This document shows positions 1 through 9,832 of a stretch of DNA of 35,945 nucleotides, piece by piece (positions within the stretch are counted from its first letter, which is position 1; the number at the start of each line of letters is the position of its first letter). Below the pieces are notes generated by a model. The model searched no databases, was not told where the DNA came from, and saw only the letters and a list, made by a program, of their open reading frames with translations. Origin of the DNA: Akkermansiaceae bacterium (GTDB taxonomy: Bacteria > Verrucomicrobiota > Verrucomicrobiia > Verrucomicrobiales > Akkermansiaceae). The position numbers and the translations under genes are program-made. The stretch spans positions 1 through 35,945 of the forward strand of contig JAPJNB010000102.1 of NCBI GenBank assembly GCA_026461385.1. Reading direction: 5' to 3'.

Positions 1-1
1 C

Positions 2-136
2 GGCGTTGAAGTACGCCCCGGCAACGAACACGCCGCCGCCAAAGGTTTACCCGGACTCTGGCAGACCCTTGAAAAACTGCCCCGCCACCAATGGCCCACT
101 CTCACCGCCCGATCCATTGCCGCCCACCAAGCCTAG
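2..136 (+). pseudogene. 3' remnant of a transposase (IS1380-like)
   Basis: A reading frame open from the window edge encodes 44 residues (GVEVRPGNEHAAAKGLPGLW, then QTLEKLPRHQWPTLTARSIA and four more) and stops at TAG 134-136. The VEVRPGNEHAAA..LPGLW pattern resembles the central part of DDE transposases of the IS1380 type, as I remember them. In an intact copy WPTL would be followed by an RGD/DSG-type segment carrying a catalytic Asp. Here the sequence diverges and is cut by stops at 134 and 152, so it is a broken end. The rest of the element lies outside the window. The family name is a judgement from memory. An unrelated ORF tail cannot be excluded. Confidence 0.45.
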
Positions 137-193
137 CATGAGCTTGATATTTGATTTCGTTGTGTTTTCCAGCTTGCTCAGCAGGAAATTTTA

Positions 194-217
194 ATTTACT
201 CACCGTCCTGAGTAAAT
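194..217. promoter_or_regulatory. Perfect 9-bp inverted repeat, probable operator of the DUF4143 ATPase gene
   Basis: ATTTACTCA (194-202) and TGAGTAAAT (209-217) are exact reverse complements separated by 6 bases, and the right arm ends three bases before the ATG at 221. The spacing places it over the translation start and leader, where a repressor or an RNA hairpin could block expression. No Shine-Dalgarno sequence is visible between it and the ATG. The regulator is unknown, and autoregulation by the ATPase is only a guess. Confidence 0.5.
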
Positions 218-220
218 CTT

Positions 221-1417
221 ATGAAACGCTCCCATCTCTACTCCCAACTACTTTCCCGGGTCAACGAGCCGCGCCGTTTCATCCAGGTGCTGGCAGGTCC
301 CCGACAGGTGGGGAAGACCACCTTGTCGCGCCAAGTCATGGAAGCCTCGGGGCTTCCCGCGCATTACGCTTCGGCCGACGAGCCCACCCTCCGCGACCAG
401 GCATGGCTTGAGCAGCAGTGGGATCTCGCTCGCCTCAAGGCCCGCAACCACCCCGAGGGCGCGCTGCTGGTGATCGATGAAATCCAGAAAGCCGCCCGCT
501 GGCCTGAGGTGGTGAAACTTCTCTGGGATGCCGACACCCATGACGCCACTCCGTTGAAAGTGGTGCTGCTCGGCTCCTCGCCGCTGCTCATCCAATCCGG
601 TCTCACCGAGAGCTTGGCTGGCCGTTTCGAAACCATCCCGGTTCCCCACTGGTCCTTCGCCGAAATGCAGGAAGCCTTCGGTTGGGATTTGGAGAAATAC
701 CTGCTCTTCGGTGCCTATCCCGGTGCCGCTCCTCTGGCGGACGATCCGGACCGCTGGCGGCAATACATCAACGACTCGCTGATCGAAACCACCCTTTCCC
801 GGGACATCCTGCTGCTCACCCGAGTGGACAAGCCCGCCCTTCTCCGGCGCATGTTCCAACTCGCCTGCGCCTATTCCGGCCAGATCCTCGCCTACCAGAA
901 AATGCTCGGCCAACTCGTGGATGCCGGCAACACCGTCACCCTTGCCCATTACCTCCAACTCCTCGAAGGCGCTGGCATGGTCGCCGGCTTGCAGAAGTTT
1001 TCCGGAAACCAAATCCGCCAACGCGCTTCGAGTCCCAAGCTCCAAGTCCTCAACACCGCCCTCATGACCGCCCAATCGGGTCGCAGCCCCGATGCCTGGC
1101 GCACTGATAGCGATGCCTGGGGACGCCTGATCGAATCCGCCGTCGGCGCTCATCTCGTCAACACCGCCATCGGCACCGGAATCTCCGTGACCTACTGGCG
1201 CGAGCAAAACAAGGAAGTCGATTTCGTGCTCCAGCGCGGCGACTCCCTCGTCGCCATCGAAGTCAAAAGTGGCGGTCGCAAACAAACCTTCTCCGGCATC
1301 GCCGCCTTCGACAAAGCCCACCATCCCACCAGCAAACTGCTAGTCGGCGGCCAAGGCATCCCTATCGTCGAATTCCTCCAAGCACCCGCCTCCCACTGGC
1401 TCGGAACACCCATCTAG
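221..1417 (+). CDS. AAA+ ATPase with C-terminal DUF4143 nuclease-like domain
   Basis: This 398-residue protein belongs to the widespread AAA-plus-DUF4143 family, whose cellular role is not settled. Residues 26-33 (GPRQVGKT) are a Walker A P-loop. LLVIDEIQ at 82-89 is Walker B. LAGRFE near 132-137 fits the arginine-finger region of the fold. The C-terminal part has YWREQ..EVDFV at 325-336 and AIEVKSG at 345-351, the E-(V)-D...E-V-K spacing of a PD-(D/E)XK-like domain typical of DUF4143. ATG 221 gives the full P-loop N-terminus and sits just behind the 194-217 inverted repeat. The gene lies between a transposase remnant and a DUF2130 gene, which suggests an accessory, possibly horizontally moved segment. 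The family is confident but the function is not. Confidence 0.9.
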   Translation: MKRSHLYSQLLSRVNEPRRFIQVLAGPRQVGKTTLSRQVMEASGLPAHYASADEPTLRDQAWLEQQWDLARLKARNHPEGALLVIDEIQKAARWPEVVKLLWDADTHDATPLKVVLLGSSPLLIQSGLTESLAGRFETIPVPHWSFAEMQEAFGWDLEKYLLFGAYPGAAPLADDPDRWRQYINDSLIETTLSRDILLLTRVDKPALLRRMFQLACAYSGQILAYQKMLGQLVDAGNTVTLAHYLQLLEGAGMVAGLQKFSGNQIRQRASSPKLQVLNTALMTAQSGRSPDAWRTDSDAWGRLIESAVGAHLVNTAIGTGISVTYWREQNKEVDFVLQRGDSLVAIEVKSGGRKQTFSGIAAFDKAHHPTSKLLVGGQGIPIVEFLQAPASHWLGTPI

Positions 1418-1449
1418 CCTATCAGCAATCTCCAATCTCGATTCAAACC

Positions 1450-2844
1450 ATGAAAGACATCATCTGCCCTCATTGCCATAAAGCGTTCAAAGTCGATGAA
1501 GCTGGCTACGCGGATATTTTAAAACAGGTTCGCAACAGCGAGTTTGAAGAGCAACTGCACCAGCGCCTCGAACTCGCTGAAAAAGAAAAGCTCAACGCAC
1601 TCGAACTCGCCAAAGAGAAAGCCGCCAGCGAAATGCAAAAGGCCGCCGCCGCGAAGGAAGCGGAAATCCAGGAATTGAAAGCCCGGTTGGATAAGGGCGA
1701 GGAATCCCGCAAGTTGGCAGTCGCGGAAGCCATGGCCGCCGTTGAAAAGGAACGCGACAAATTAGCGGCCGAACTGGCACAAGCCAAGCAGGAGACCCAA
1801 GCCGCTTCGCAGATGGCCGAACTCAAGCGCAGCAAAGACCTGCAGGAAGCCACTGCAAACAAGGAAGCCGAGATTCAATCACTCAAAAACAAACTGGAAT
1901 CCAACGAGCTGAATCAAAAACTCGCGATCAAGGAAGCGCTTGAGGTTGTCCAGAAAGAACGGGACATCCTGCAAAACAATCTCCAGCAAGTGGAGCTGCA
2001 GAAAAAACTCGACGAGCAATCCCTCAAAGAACGCTACGAGATGCAGATCAAGGACAAGGACGACGCCATCGAGCGTCTTCGCGACATGAAAGCGAAGCTC
2101 TCCACCAAAATGGTCGGCGAGACCCTGGAGCAACACTGCGAGACCGAGTTCAACCGCCTCCGCGCCACTGCTTTCAGCAAAGCCTATTTTGAAAAAGACA
2201 ACGACGCCAAGAGCGGCAGCAAGGGTGACTACATCTTTCGCGAGGCGGATGCGGGCAGCAACGAGATCGTCTCGATCATGTTCGAGATGAAAAACGAGAG
2301 CGACGCCACCGCCACCAAAAAAAGGAACGAGGACTTCCTCAAGGAACTCGACAAAGACCGCAGCGAGAAAGGCTGTGAATACGCCGTCCTCGTCTCCTTG
2401 CTCGAACCGGAAAGCGAACTCTACAATTCCGGCATCGTCGATGTCTCCCACCGCTACCCCAAGATGTATATCATCCGTCCCCAGTTCTTCATCCCGATGA
2501 TCACCCTCCTCCGCAACGCCGCGATGAACTCCCTGCAATACAAGGCGGAACTCGCCCTCGTGAAATCCCAGAGCATCGACGTCACCCACTTCGAGGAGAA
2601 ATTGGACACATTCAAAAGCGCCTTCTCCCGGAACTACGACCTCGCCTCCAAGAAATTCCAAACCGCCATCGACGAAATCGACAAGTCAATTGATCACCTC
2701 CAGAAGACGAAAGATGCCCTCCTCGGAACCGACCGCCAACTCCGTCTCGCCAACGACAAAGCCCAGGACGTCACCATCAAAAAACTCACCCACGGCAACC
2801 CCACCATGGAAGAAAAGTTCGCAGCCCTTAAACCTGAAGAATAA
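1450..2844 (+). CDS. DUF2130 domain protein with long coiled coil
   Basis: The protein has 464 residues. It starts with a short CPHC motif (residues 6-9), half of a possible zinc knuckle. About 190 residues of Glu/Lys/Ala-rich heptad sequence follow (roughly 30-215), clearly a coiled coil. The C-terminal half (about 220-440) begins at [19 protein letters not shown] and contains GDYIFRE, a MFEMKNES strand and an [13 protein letters not shown] segment. This is the conserved DUF2130 core, which looks restriction-endonuclease-like, but no activity is established. It starts 32 bases after the DUF4143 gene in the same direction, so co-transcription is plausible. The spacer has no strong ribosome-binding site or terminator. 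The family assignment is from memory and the function is unknown. Confidence 0.85.
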   Translation: MKDIICPHCHKAFKVDEAGYADILKQVRNSEFEEQLHQRLELAEKEKLNALELAKEKAASEMQKAAAAKEAEIQELKARLDKGEESRKLAVAEAMAAVEKERDKLAAELAQAKQETQAASQMAELKRSKDLQEATANKEAEIQSLKNKLESNELNQKLAIKEALEVVQKERDILQNNLQQVELQKKLDEQSLKERYEMQIKDKDDAIERLRDMKAKLSTKMVGETLEQHCETEFNRLRATAFSKAYFEKDNDAKSGSKGDYIFREADAGSNEIVSIMFEMKNESDATATKKRNEDFLKELDKDRSEKGCEYAVLVSLLEPESELYNSGIVDVSHRYPKMYIIRPQFFIPMITLLRNAAMNSLQYKAELALVKSQSIDVTHFEEKLDTFKSAFSRNYDLASKKFQTAIDEIDKSIDHLQKTKDALLGTDRQLRLANDKAQDVTIKKLTHGNPTMEEKFAALKPEE

Positions 2845-2872
2845 TTACCCAATCTCCCAATCTTCCCCATTT

Positions 2873-2894
2873 CAGCTTCTCAGCTTCTCAGCTT
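2873..2894. repeat. Short tandem repeat, 8-bp unit (CAGCTTCT, 2.75 copies)
   Basis: Two perfect copies of CAGCTTCT and a partial third fill the spacer between two convergent genes and run into the stop codon of the minus-strand DUF2017-like gene. The preceding bases (about 2850-2870) are a degenerate run of CCCAATCT-like units. It is probably slippage-prone spacer DNA. No terminator hairpin with a T-run is visible here. Confidence 0.6.
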
Positions 2895-3397
2895 AGGGGT
2901 TTTGCTGGGGGGAGCTGGGAAGGGCCCATCACATGATCTAACAGAAGGCATTGGATCGCGCAGTAAAATTTCGAGCGCATGAATGCGGTCCGCTTTACGG
3001 GATCGGTCCCCTCGAGGCTGATCGATTCCGCGGCACCAAACTGATACCTTTCTTCCAGTGCAAGGCGTGCCTGATTGAGCGCGCTGTACCATGGGAACAC
3101 CTCATCCCGGTTGATCCAAATCGGGCCAGGTCCGCCGTCGGCGATGTGGATTGCCGACTCGATGGCCGCGCCGACTTGGGCGAGCTCGTCGTGAAAGCCC
3201 TCGCGCAGATCGGGAACGATGTATTCCTCCCAGTCTTCGCCGCCGACTTCTTCGCTGAGGAGTGCACCCATCCGGCTGGCTAGGTCGTGGGTCGTGGCGT
3301 CATTGGCATCGACGATGATCGAGCGGAGGACCCCCCAATCATTAAAATTTTCCGTATCGATCCGAAGTCCACCTTCGAGTGTGGGCATGGCCTTCAT
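2888..3397 (-). CDS. DUF2017-like protein, partner gene of clpS
   Basis: The product has 169 residues if translation starts at the ATG whose first base is 3397, giving an ATGA overlap with the clpS stop. A longer upstream reading from 3481 would run deep into clpS and is less likely. The sequence is soluble and acidic, with WYSALNQARLALEERY near residues 115-130. This resembles the 'W(L)NDLRLALGERL' signature of DUF2017, a family encoded immediately after clpS in actinobacteria. The position directly after clpS supports that assignment more strongly than the residues do. The function is unknown. A role in ClpS/ClpP proteolysis is inferred only from the coupling. Codons near the 3' end include one TGTTAGA heptamer (reverse strand, 2937-2943). 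Confidence 0.7.
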   Translation of the reverse strand: MKAMPTLEGGLRIDTENFNDWGVLRSIIVDANDATTHDLASRMGALLSEEVGGEDWEEYIVPDLREGFHDELAQVGAAIESAIHIADGGPGPIWINRDEVFPWYSALNQARLALEERYQFGAAESISLEGTDPVKRTAFMRSKFYCAIQCLLLDHVMGPSQLPPAKPLS

Positions 3398-3675
3398 TTG
3401 GATTTTTCGAGGGTGGTTTTCAACTGATGCCCTTGCAGTTGCTGAACGTAGAATTCGGCCTTCTCGCGCTCGCCGGTCCAAACGATCGAGCGTCCTTGGC
3501 GATGCACTTGGATCATGAGAATGGAGGCCTTTTTTTCGTCATAGCCAAAAACTTTGGTTAGAACAAAGGTGACATAGCCCATGAGATTGACGGGGTCGTC
3601 ATTGACCACGACGTTCCATGGAACATCGAGCGTGGCGACTTCTTCGGTCCGGATGAGGGTGTCGGTATCAGACAT
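3394..3675 (-). CDS. clpS: ClpS, N-degron adaptor of the Clp protease
   Basis: ClpS delivers proteins with destabilising N-terminal residues to the ClpAP or ClpCP protease. The 93-residue length is typical. PWNVVVNDDPVNLMGYV (19-35) holds the Asn-Asp pair (N25, D26) that contacts the substrate amino group, and MIQVHRQG (54-61) holds the matching His (H58). The tail AEFYVQQLQGHQLKTTLE is the usual last helix. The style (DDPVNLM) is closer to ClpS of organisms using ClpC than to the E. coli protein, but no clpA or clpC is in the window. The gene starts 10 bases after ispG on the same strand and overlaps the next gene by ATGA, so the three probably form one operon. Confidence 0.95.
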   Translation of the reverse strand: MSDTDTLIRTEEVATLDVPWNVVVNDDPVNLMGYVTFVLTKVFGYDEKKASILMIQVHRQGRSIVWTGEREKAEFYVQQLQGHQLKTTLEKSK

Positions 3676-3685
3676 GGAGTTTGGT

Positions 3686-5497
<1,812 letters not shown>

Positions 5498-5598
5498 TTC
5501 TACGGTCGGTATAACTGAGAATCCCGTGCGCCGCAACGATTGCGTTTCACCCGAGATTTCGCTCGCCCGCCGTGGGGCCGCAGGTGAACACTTCGCGC

Positions 5599-6132
5599 AT
5601 GGTTCGGCGGGGTTTACCCAAAACTTCAGTGCAAGAACGGATTCACTATGGCATTGGGAAATGCTCGCTCGGATGGGTGCTCGCGGCTTCGTCTGAAATC
5701 GGGGTCTGCGCGATTTTTCTCCATGATCGACCCAACTTGCTCGTCGCCGAATTGCAGGGAAATTTCCCTCATGCTCGGCTCATCGACCATGGCGAGGATC
5801 GGCTGAGCCCGCTGACCGAGGTCGCCCGATTTCTTGAACTGGCGGCGGGGCGGCTCGACCTCCCGCTCGACCTTCGAGGCACCGTCTTCCAGCAACGCGT
5901 CTGGCAGACACTGCGTGAAATCCCTGCTGGATCCACCGCCAGCTACACGGAGGTCGCGAAACGAATCGATTCCCCGCGTGCGATTCGAGCCGTCGCCGCA
6001 GCCTGCGCGGCAAATACCATCGCGGTCGCCATTCCGTGCCATCGCGTGGTGGGTCGCGACGGCCGACTTGCCGGATATCGCTGGGGCGTGGATCGCAAGC
6101 GGTTTTTGTTAGAACGCGAGGCCTCCTTTTGA
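5599..6132 (+). CDS. ogt: Methylated-DNA--protein-cysteine methyltransferase (O6-alkylguanine repair)
   Basis: This suicidal enzyme moves an alkyl group from O6-alkylguanine in DNA to its own cysteine. The active-site motif IPCHRVVG is at 145-152 with the acceptor C147. It is preceded by the helix-turn-helix part (TVFQQRVWQTLREIPAGSTA, SYTEVA, and RAIRAVAAACAAN for DNA binding). The N-terminal section (IHYGIGKCSLGWVLAA..EIGVCAIFL) resembles the Ada C-terminal half. With ATG 5599 the protein is 177 residues. An in-frame GTG at 5572 would add nine residues with no family support. It is divergent from ispG and convergent with the M16 peptidase gene, with nine bases between the stops. The symbol could equally be ada-like, since the Ada phosphotriester domain is absent. 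Confidence 0.93.
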   Translation: MVRRGLPKTSVQERIHYGIGKCSLGWVLAASSEIGVCAIFLHDRPNLLVAELQGNFPHARLIDHGEDRLSPLTEVARFLELAAGRLDLPLDLRGTVFQQRVWQTLREIPAGSTASYTEVAKRIDSPRAIRAVAAACAANTIAVAIPCHRVVGRDGRLAGYRWGVDRKRFLLEREASF

Positions 6133-6141
6133 TCCGCATTT

Positions 6142-8655
6142 CTAACAGGACTCTGGTAAGACCGTCACGATGGTAGGGGCCACCGAAAAAACGCGTGATG
6201 CAGTTTGTCGAACGTGCTCAGGTGTTAGGGCGTGATAGGCAGCGGGCAAGCGGCGGAATTCGTCGGCAGGGTGACCGAACAAAAGATCCAGAGCCACGTG
6301 ACGGGCGGTTGAAGCGATCGATTGTTGTTGGATGGCGAGGCCGCTGAGAACCGTGGAACGCACGCGCTCAAATGCCTCATCTGGGATTCCCGCCTCGGCG
6401 ATTTTCCCGATTTCCGCAAGCAGTTCGCGGCGAGCGAGGTCAACTTGTTCGGGCGAGGTGGCCATGTAAAAGGTGAAAAGTCCGCTGTCGTAGCCGAGAA
6501 ACTGCGTGGCCCCGACCTGATAGGCCAACCCGAGTTCCTCGCGGATGCGCGTGAAAAGTGGGCCCGCCATGTCTGAGGCGTATTCTTGAATCATTGCCAA
6601 CGCATGGCGTTCTGCCCCACTCACCGTGGTGCCCGGAAATCCAATGGTTAGCACCGCCTGGTTTTTCGGCAGATGACGCGTCACGGATTGGCCGGTCGTC
6701 ACGCGGCTCGCGGGGATGCTCCACGGCTGCCCTGCGGAGAGCCCCGAGAATTTTTCCTGGATCGAGTCGAGGATCATCGCAGGATCAAAATCACCGGCGA
6801 TGGCGAGCGTGATGTTCGCGCCATTGAAATGGTTCGAGTGATGGGCACGGAGTGTCGCCTGGTCCAATGCGGCCAAACTTTCGGGCGAACCTAGGGCATC
6901 GAGACCGTAACCATCGCTGCCAAAAACCGCCTGGCGCAGGGCGCTGAACCCCGTGTGCAGGGGGTCTTGGAGTGCTTCTTCCAGTGCCGCAAGTTGGCTT
7001 GCTTTCTCGCGTTTGATCGATTCATTTGCCAGCAAGGGCGACACAATCACCTCTGCAAACACGTCGAGAATCGTCGCGAAATCCGGCGCCAGTCCGCCTG
7101 CTTGGACCAGAAGCGCGTTGTTCCCCGTGCTGGCGCTGATCGATGCGCCGAGCGACTCGAGGGTCACCGCGATCTCCTGCGCCGTGCGCGTGCGTGTGCC
7201 TTTGGACAGGGTCGAAGCGAGTAGCTGGTTGAGGCCATTGGTTTCGAGAACCTCCGACGGAAGCCCACCACGAACGGCCACTTGGAGGTGCACCAACGGC
7301 ACTCGGCGATCTGGGATGAGCGCTAGGGTCAATCCGTTCGATAGACGATGGACCTGAATCTCCTCCCTCACTCGCGCCGATTTGCCGATACGGACGGGTG
7401 CGGCAGAATCAAATGGATCCAGAATGATCAGGCTGAGTCGCTCATCCGCAAGTGTGGCAGCGACGCGTCGGATGTCCTCGACGGTGACGGCTTGGATCGC
7501 TGCCAGATAGCGACGAGTGAAATCGAGGTCTCGCGCTTCGTGCCAATTCGACGCGAGGTCTGCCGCGCGACCTGAGGCGGTGGTTAGACTGCGAAATTGG
7601 CTGGCGAAAATCTGCCGTTTTGCCTTGGCAAGGTCGTCGTCCAGCTCGCTCGCTGCCACGGTAGAAACTTCTGTTAGAATGGCAGCGATCAAGGCGTCGC
7701 GCTTCGCCGGATCTGCATCGGCCGAAGCCGCGAGCAGGCCTTCACGACCGGGGCCCATCCACGAGAATGCCGAGATTTCGAGGGCGAGTTCCTGTTCCTC
7801 ACGCAGCCGCCGGTGAAGCCGCGAGGCACGACCGCGACCTAAAATTCCAGCAAGCAAATCGAAGGCTGGAGCATCGGGATGGTCGAGCGCCGGTGCCTTC
7901 CACGCGATGGAAATCTTGCTGGTTGGGATGGCAAATGTCCCACACGAACGCCGGGGGCCAATCTGCGGCGGATCCCTCAAAACCAGCGGCTCACGCCCGC
8001 CTCCGCGCAAGCAACACGCCGTCAACTCTTCGACCATCGCTCTCGCATCCTCCGGAGAAAAATCACCAGAAATCACCACATGGCAACGATCCGGTGTGTA
8101 CCTGCTCCGGTGGTATTCTGTTAGATTTTCATGGCGGATCGCGTCAAAAAGATGGCGATGCCCAATCACCGGATGGCGGCGCGGGTCGTCCGTGAACACC
8201 GTGGAAAATAACAGACGCGACGCGACATTGTCAGGATCGTCGAGGCCCATGTCGATTTCCCGGCGGATGACGTCTTTTTCTTTCTCAAATTCAGATTCGG
8301 GGAGGTTTGGCCAAAAAACGAGGTTTGTTAGCGTCTTGATGAAAACCGGCAACGAGTGAGATGGACCATCGATGTAATAAACCGTGCGGTCAAAACTCGT
8401 GTAGGCATTCCAATGCCCCCCCGCCGCTTGCACGGTCGAAGCCAGGGTGTCCCCGTCATAGTCCCGGGTGCCTTTGAAGACCATGTGCTCTAGGAAATGA
8501 GAAATTCCAGCGCCAAGGTGCTGATCCTCATGCATGCTGCCAGTGGCAACCCAGATTTGAACACTGATCACCGGGGCGGTGGGATCTGGGTCGAGAATCA
8601 AAGTGAGCCCATTTGCGAGCGTTTCAGCGGTGGCGGCAGTCGGTGGATATTCCAT
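6142..8655 (-). CDS. M16 family zinc metallopeptidase, two-domain fusion
   Basis: This 837-residue protein fuses two pitrilysin/insulinase-like units. The first has the inverted zinc motif HFLEH at 53-57 and the third ligand Glu at 133 (RREID), exactly 76 residues after the motif as expected for M16. RASRLHRRLREEQ later matches the usual R/Y-L substrate-binding segment. The second unit (from about residue 430, VHRLSNGLTLALIPD) has LNQLLASTLSKG where the zinc motif should be, so it is catalytically dead, as in mitochondrial processing peptidase-type pairs. LFTRIREELGLAYQVGA is its conserved R..LAY segment. No signal peptide is obvious. ATG 8655 is preferred over TTG 8703. The stop codon TAG lies inside a TGTTAG hexamer. 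Substrates are unknown. Confidence 0.93.
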   Translation of the reverse strand: MEYPPTAATAETLANGLTLILDPDPTAPVISVQIWVATGSMHEDQHLGAGISHFLEHMVFKGTRDYDGDTLASTVQAAGGHWNAYTSFDRTVYYIDGPSHSLPVFIKTLTNLVFWPNLPESEFEKEKDVIRREIDMGLDDPDNVASRLLFSTVFTDDPRRHPVIGHRHLFDAIRHENLTEYHRSRYTPDRCHVVISGDFSPEDARAMVEELTACCLRGGGREPLVLRDPPQIGPRRSCGTFAIPTSKISIAWKAPALDHPDAPAFDLLAGILGRGRASRLHRRLREEQELALEISAFSWMGPGREGLLAASADADPAKRDALIAAILTEVSTVAASELDDDLAKAKRQIFASQFRSLTTASGRAADLASNWHEARDLDFTRRYLAAIQAVTVEDIRRVAATLADERLSLIILDPFDSAAPVRIGKSARVREEIQVHRLSNGLTLALIPDRRVPLVHLQVAVRGGLPSEVLETNGLNQLLASTLSKGTRTRTAQEIAVTLESLGASISASTGNNALLVQAGGLAPDFATILDVFAEVIVSPLLANESIKREKASQLAALEEALQDPLHTGFSALRQAVFGSDGYGLDALGSPESLAALDQATLRAHHSNHFNGANITLAIAGDFDPAMILDSIQEKFSGLSAGQPWSIPASRVTTGQSVTRHLPKNQAVLTIGFPGTTVSGAERHALAMIQEYASDMAGPLFTRIREELGLAYQVGATQFLGYDSGLFTFYMATSPEQVDLARRELLAEIGKIAEAGIPDEAFERVRSTVLSGLAIQQQSIASTARHVALDLLFGHPADEFRRLPAAYHALTPEHVRQTASRVFSVAPTIVTVLPESC

Positions 8656-8702
8656 GAATTTCGGGCTTGGACGACAAGTTGGATGACGTATAAACAACGG
8701 CA

Positions 8703-9149
8703 ATGCAACGTTGGATCATCGCGGGTGTGGTGTTATTGGTATTCACTTTTGGTGCCGGTTTCATCGGCATCCGAATTTACAAACAAAACCGGCCCTACCC
8801 GGTTTGGGTGCCACTGCCCGTGAATTCCGAGCTGTCAGGCGAAAAAAAGCTGCAATTTTCCAAAGAACTGAAGCAGAAGCTCGGCGAGCACTCGTACCTC
8901 CTTTCGTTGAGTAAAGACCTCGAACTGGCGAAAAAGTGGAAAATCGCCTCGAATGAGGAAGCGGCGAATCTCGTTGCCGCGCGGCTTTTCGTAAAGGTGG
9001 GTGAGGCAGACACTTCCAAGGGAACCAAAATTCCTTCCATCAACATCGGAGTCAACGGAAAGGCGAAGGATAAGGAAATTTCGAACGAAATCGCACTCCG
9101 TCTTCACCGCGATGTCCGGAAACTCCTAGGAGCCGACCAAGATCCCTGA
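8703..9149 (+). CDS. Small membrane-anchored protein of unknown function
   Basis: The protein has 148 residues with one N-terminal membrane segment (about residues 4-24, WIIAGVVLLVFTFGAGFIGI) followed by IYKQNRPYPVWVPLP. A charged soluble domain follows with helices rich in Lys/Glu, then FVKVGEADTSKG, SINIGVNGKAKD and a final helix LRLHRDVRKLLG. With no cleavage site evident, it is probably anchored in the inner membrane with the C-terminus outside. I do not recognise the family. It is divergent from the M16 peptidase with 47 bases between the starts, so the two share one promoter region. The next gene is convergent. Confidence 0.75.
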   Translation: MQRWIIAGVVLLVFTFGAGFIGIRIYKQNRPYPVWVPLPVNSELSGEKKLQFSKELKQKLGEHSYLLSLSKDLELAKKWKIASNEEAANLVAARLFVKVGEADTSKGTKIPSINIGVNGKAKDKEISNEIALRLHRDVRKLLGADQDP

Positions 9150-9150
9150 T

Positions 9151-9185
9151 TGGCCGCAAGGCCATCAGACAAGCCAAGCGGCTTG
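9151..9185. terminator. Two tandem hairpins between convergent genes (weak bidirectional terminator)
   Basis: TGGCC-GCAA-GGCCA (9151-9164) forms a 5-bp stem with a GNRA-type loop. CAAGCC-AAGC-GGCTTG (9170-9185) forms a perfect 6-bp stem. They lie just after the stop of the anchored protein and before the end of the convergent lipoprotein gene. No T-run follows directly; an A-run at about 9214-9219 could serve the opposite strand. They could equally be read as a small stable RNA structure. Confidence 0.4.
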
Positions 9186-9234
9186 CCCACCATCAAGGCA
9201 GCCAAGCCGCTGAGAAAAAACCTCCGCGAATGGC

Positions 9235-9696
9235 TTAGAAAGCGACGCGGGTGCGTCCGCCGCTCGATATGACCCGGACTCGGTCACCGATCATGAACCG
9301 CTGTTCGTTGCGGCTAACTTCCTGCACGACGGCAAGGGAACCACCGTCATCCAAATGAACCGTAATTTCGATCCCTTGGCGGGTTCCCATCGACTGCTCA
9401 GCATGGGAGCCCACGGCGCCACCCAGCAGAGCCCCGCCGATCGCGCCTGCGGTGTTTGCGGCTCTTCCCTTGCCGAGGTTGCTGCCTAACAATCCCCCTG
9501 CTAGGCCACCCACCAGCATGCCGGCGTCACTGCCTCCCTCAATCTTCACTGGGCGGATCGCTGTGATGCGGCCGTTGCTCACCGACTGATACTGGCGGGC
9601 TTCACCCCGAGAATACGTGTCTCCTGTCAGGCTATCTTGAGCACACGACGAGAGCCAGAAAATCACGGGCAAACAAATCAATGGTTTCACTTTCAT
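9235..9696 (-). CDS. Glycine-zipper outer-membrane lipoprotein (SlyB/PcP-like)
   Basis: The protein has 153 residues. The signal peptide MKVKPLICLPVIFWLSSC ends in a lipobox with Cys18, so it should be lipidated. Residues 58-100 are a glycine zipper (GMLVGGLAGGLLGSNLGKG and GAIGGALLGGAVGSHAEQ), the two-helix element found in SlyB, PcP and related envelope lipoproteins. The C-terminal domain (IEITVHLDDGGSLAVVQEV..FMIGDRVRVISSGGRTRVAF) matches the small beta-domain that follows the zipper in that family, including the final R(T)RV. It probably sits in the outer membrane and may stabilise the envelope. It is monocistronic, divergent from signal peptidase I. Confidence 0.88.
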   Translation of the reverse strand: MKVKPLICLPVIFWLSSCAQDSLTGDTYSRGEARQYQSVSNGRITAIRPVKIEGGSDAGMLVGGLAGGLLGSNLGKGRAANTAGAIGGALLGGAVGSHAEQSMGTRQGIEITVHLDDGGSLAVVQEVSRNEQRFMIGDRVRVISSGGRTRVAF

Positions 9697-9832
9697 CCCC
9701 GACAGTTTGCATCAATCCCCAGTCATTTTCAAGGCCGCTTTTCTGAAAAAGCCGATGGGATCGCCGGTGACAATCCGCGTGCCTAGGTTCTCCATGCTTG
9801 CAGAACCGGCCATCGAAAGCGACACTACCGCC

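Noticed and set aside
248-1324. Long minus-strand open frame (358 residues) opposite the DUF4143 gene
   Set aside because: It is the antisense shadow of a gene with clear Walker motifs, with composition bias typical of a GC-rich reverse frame and no recognisable domain.
1879-2661. Minus-strand open frame of 260 residues opposite the DUF2130 gene
   Set aside because: Phe/Leu/Glu-rich reading produced by the complement of a Lys/Glu coiled coil.
9151-9185. Small non-coding RNA or riboswitch in the hairpin region
   Set aside because: The two short stems lie between convergent genes and no promoter is visible; a terminator-like role is simpler.
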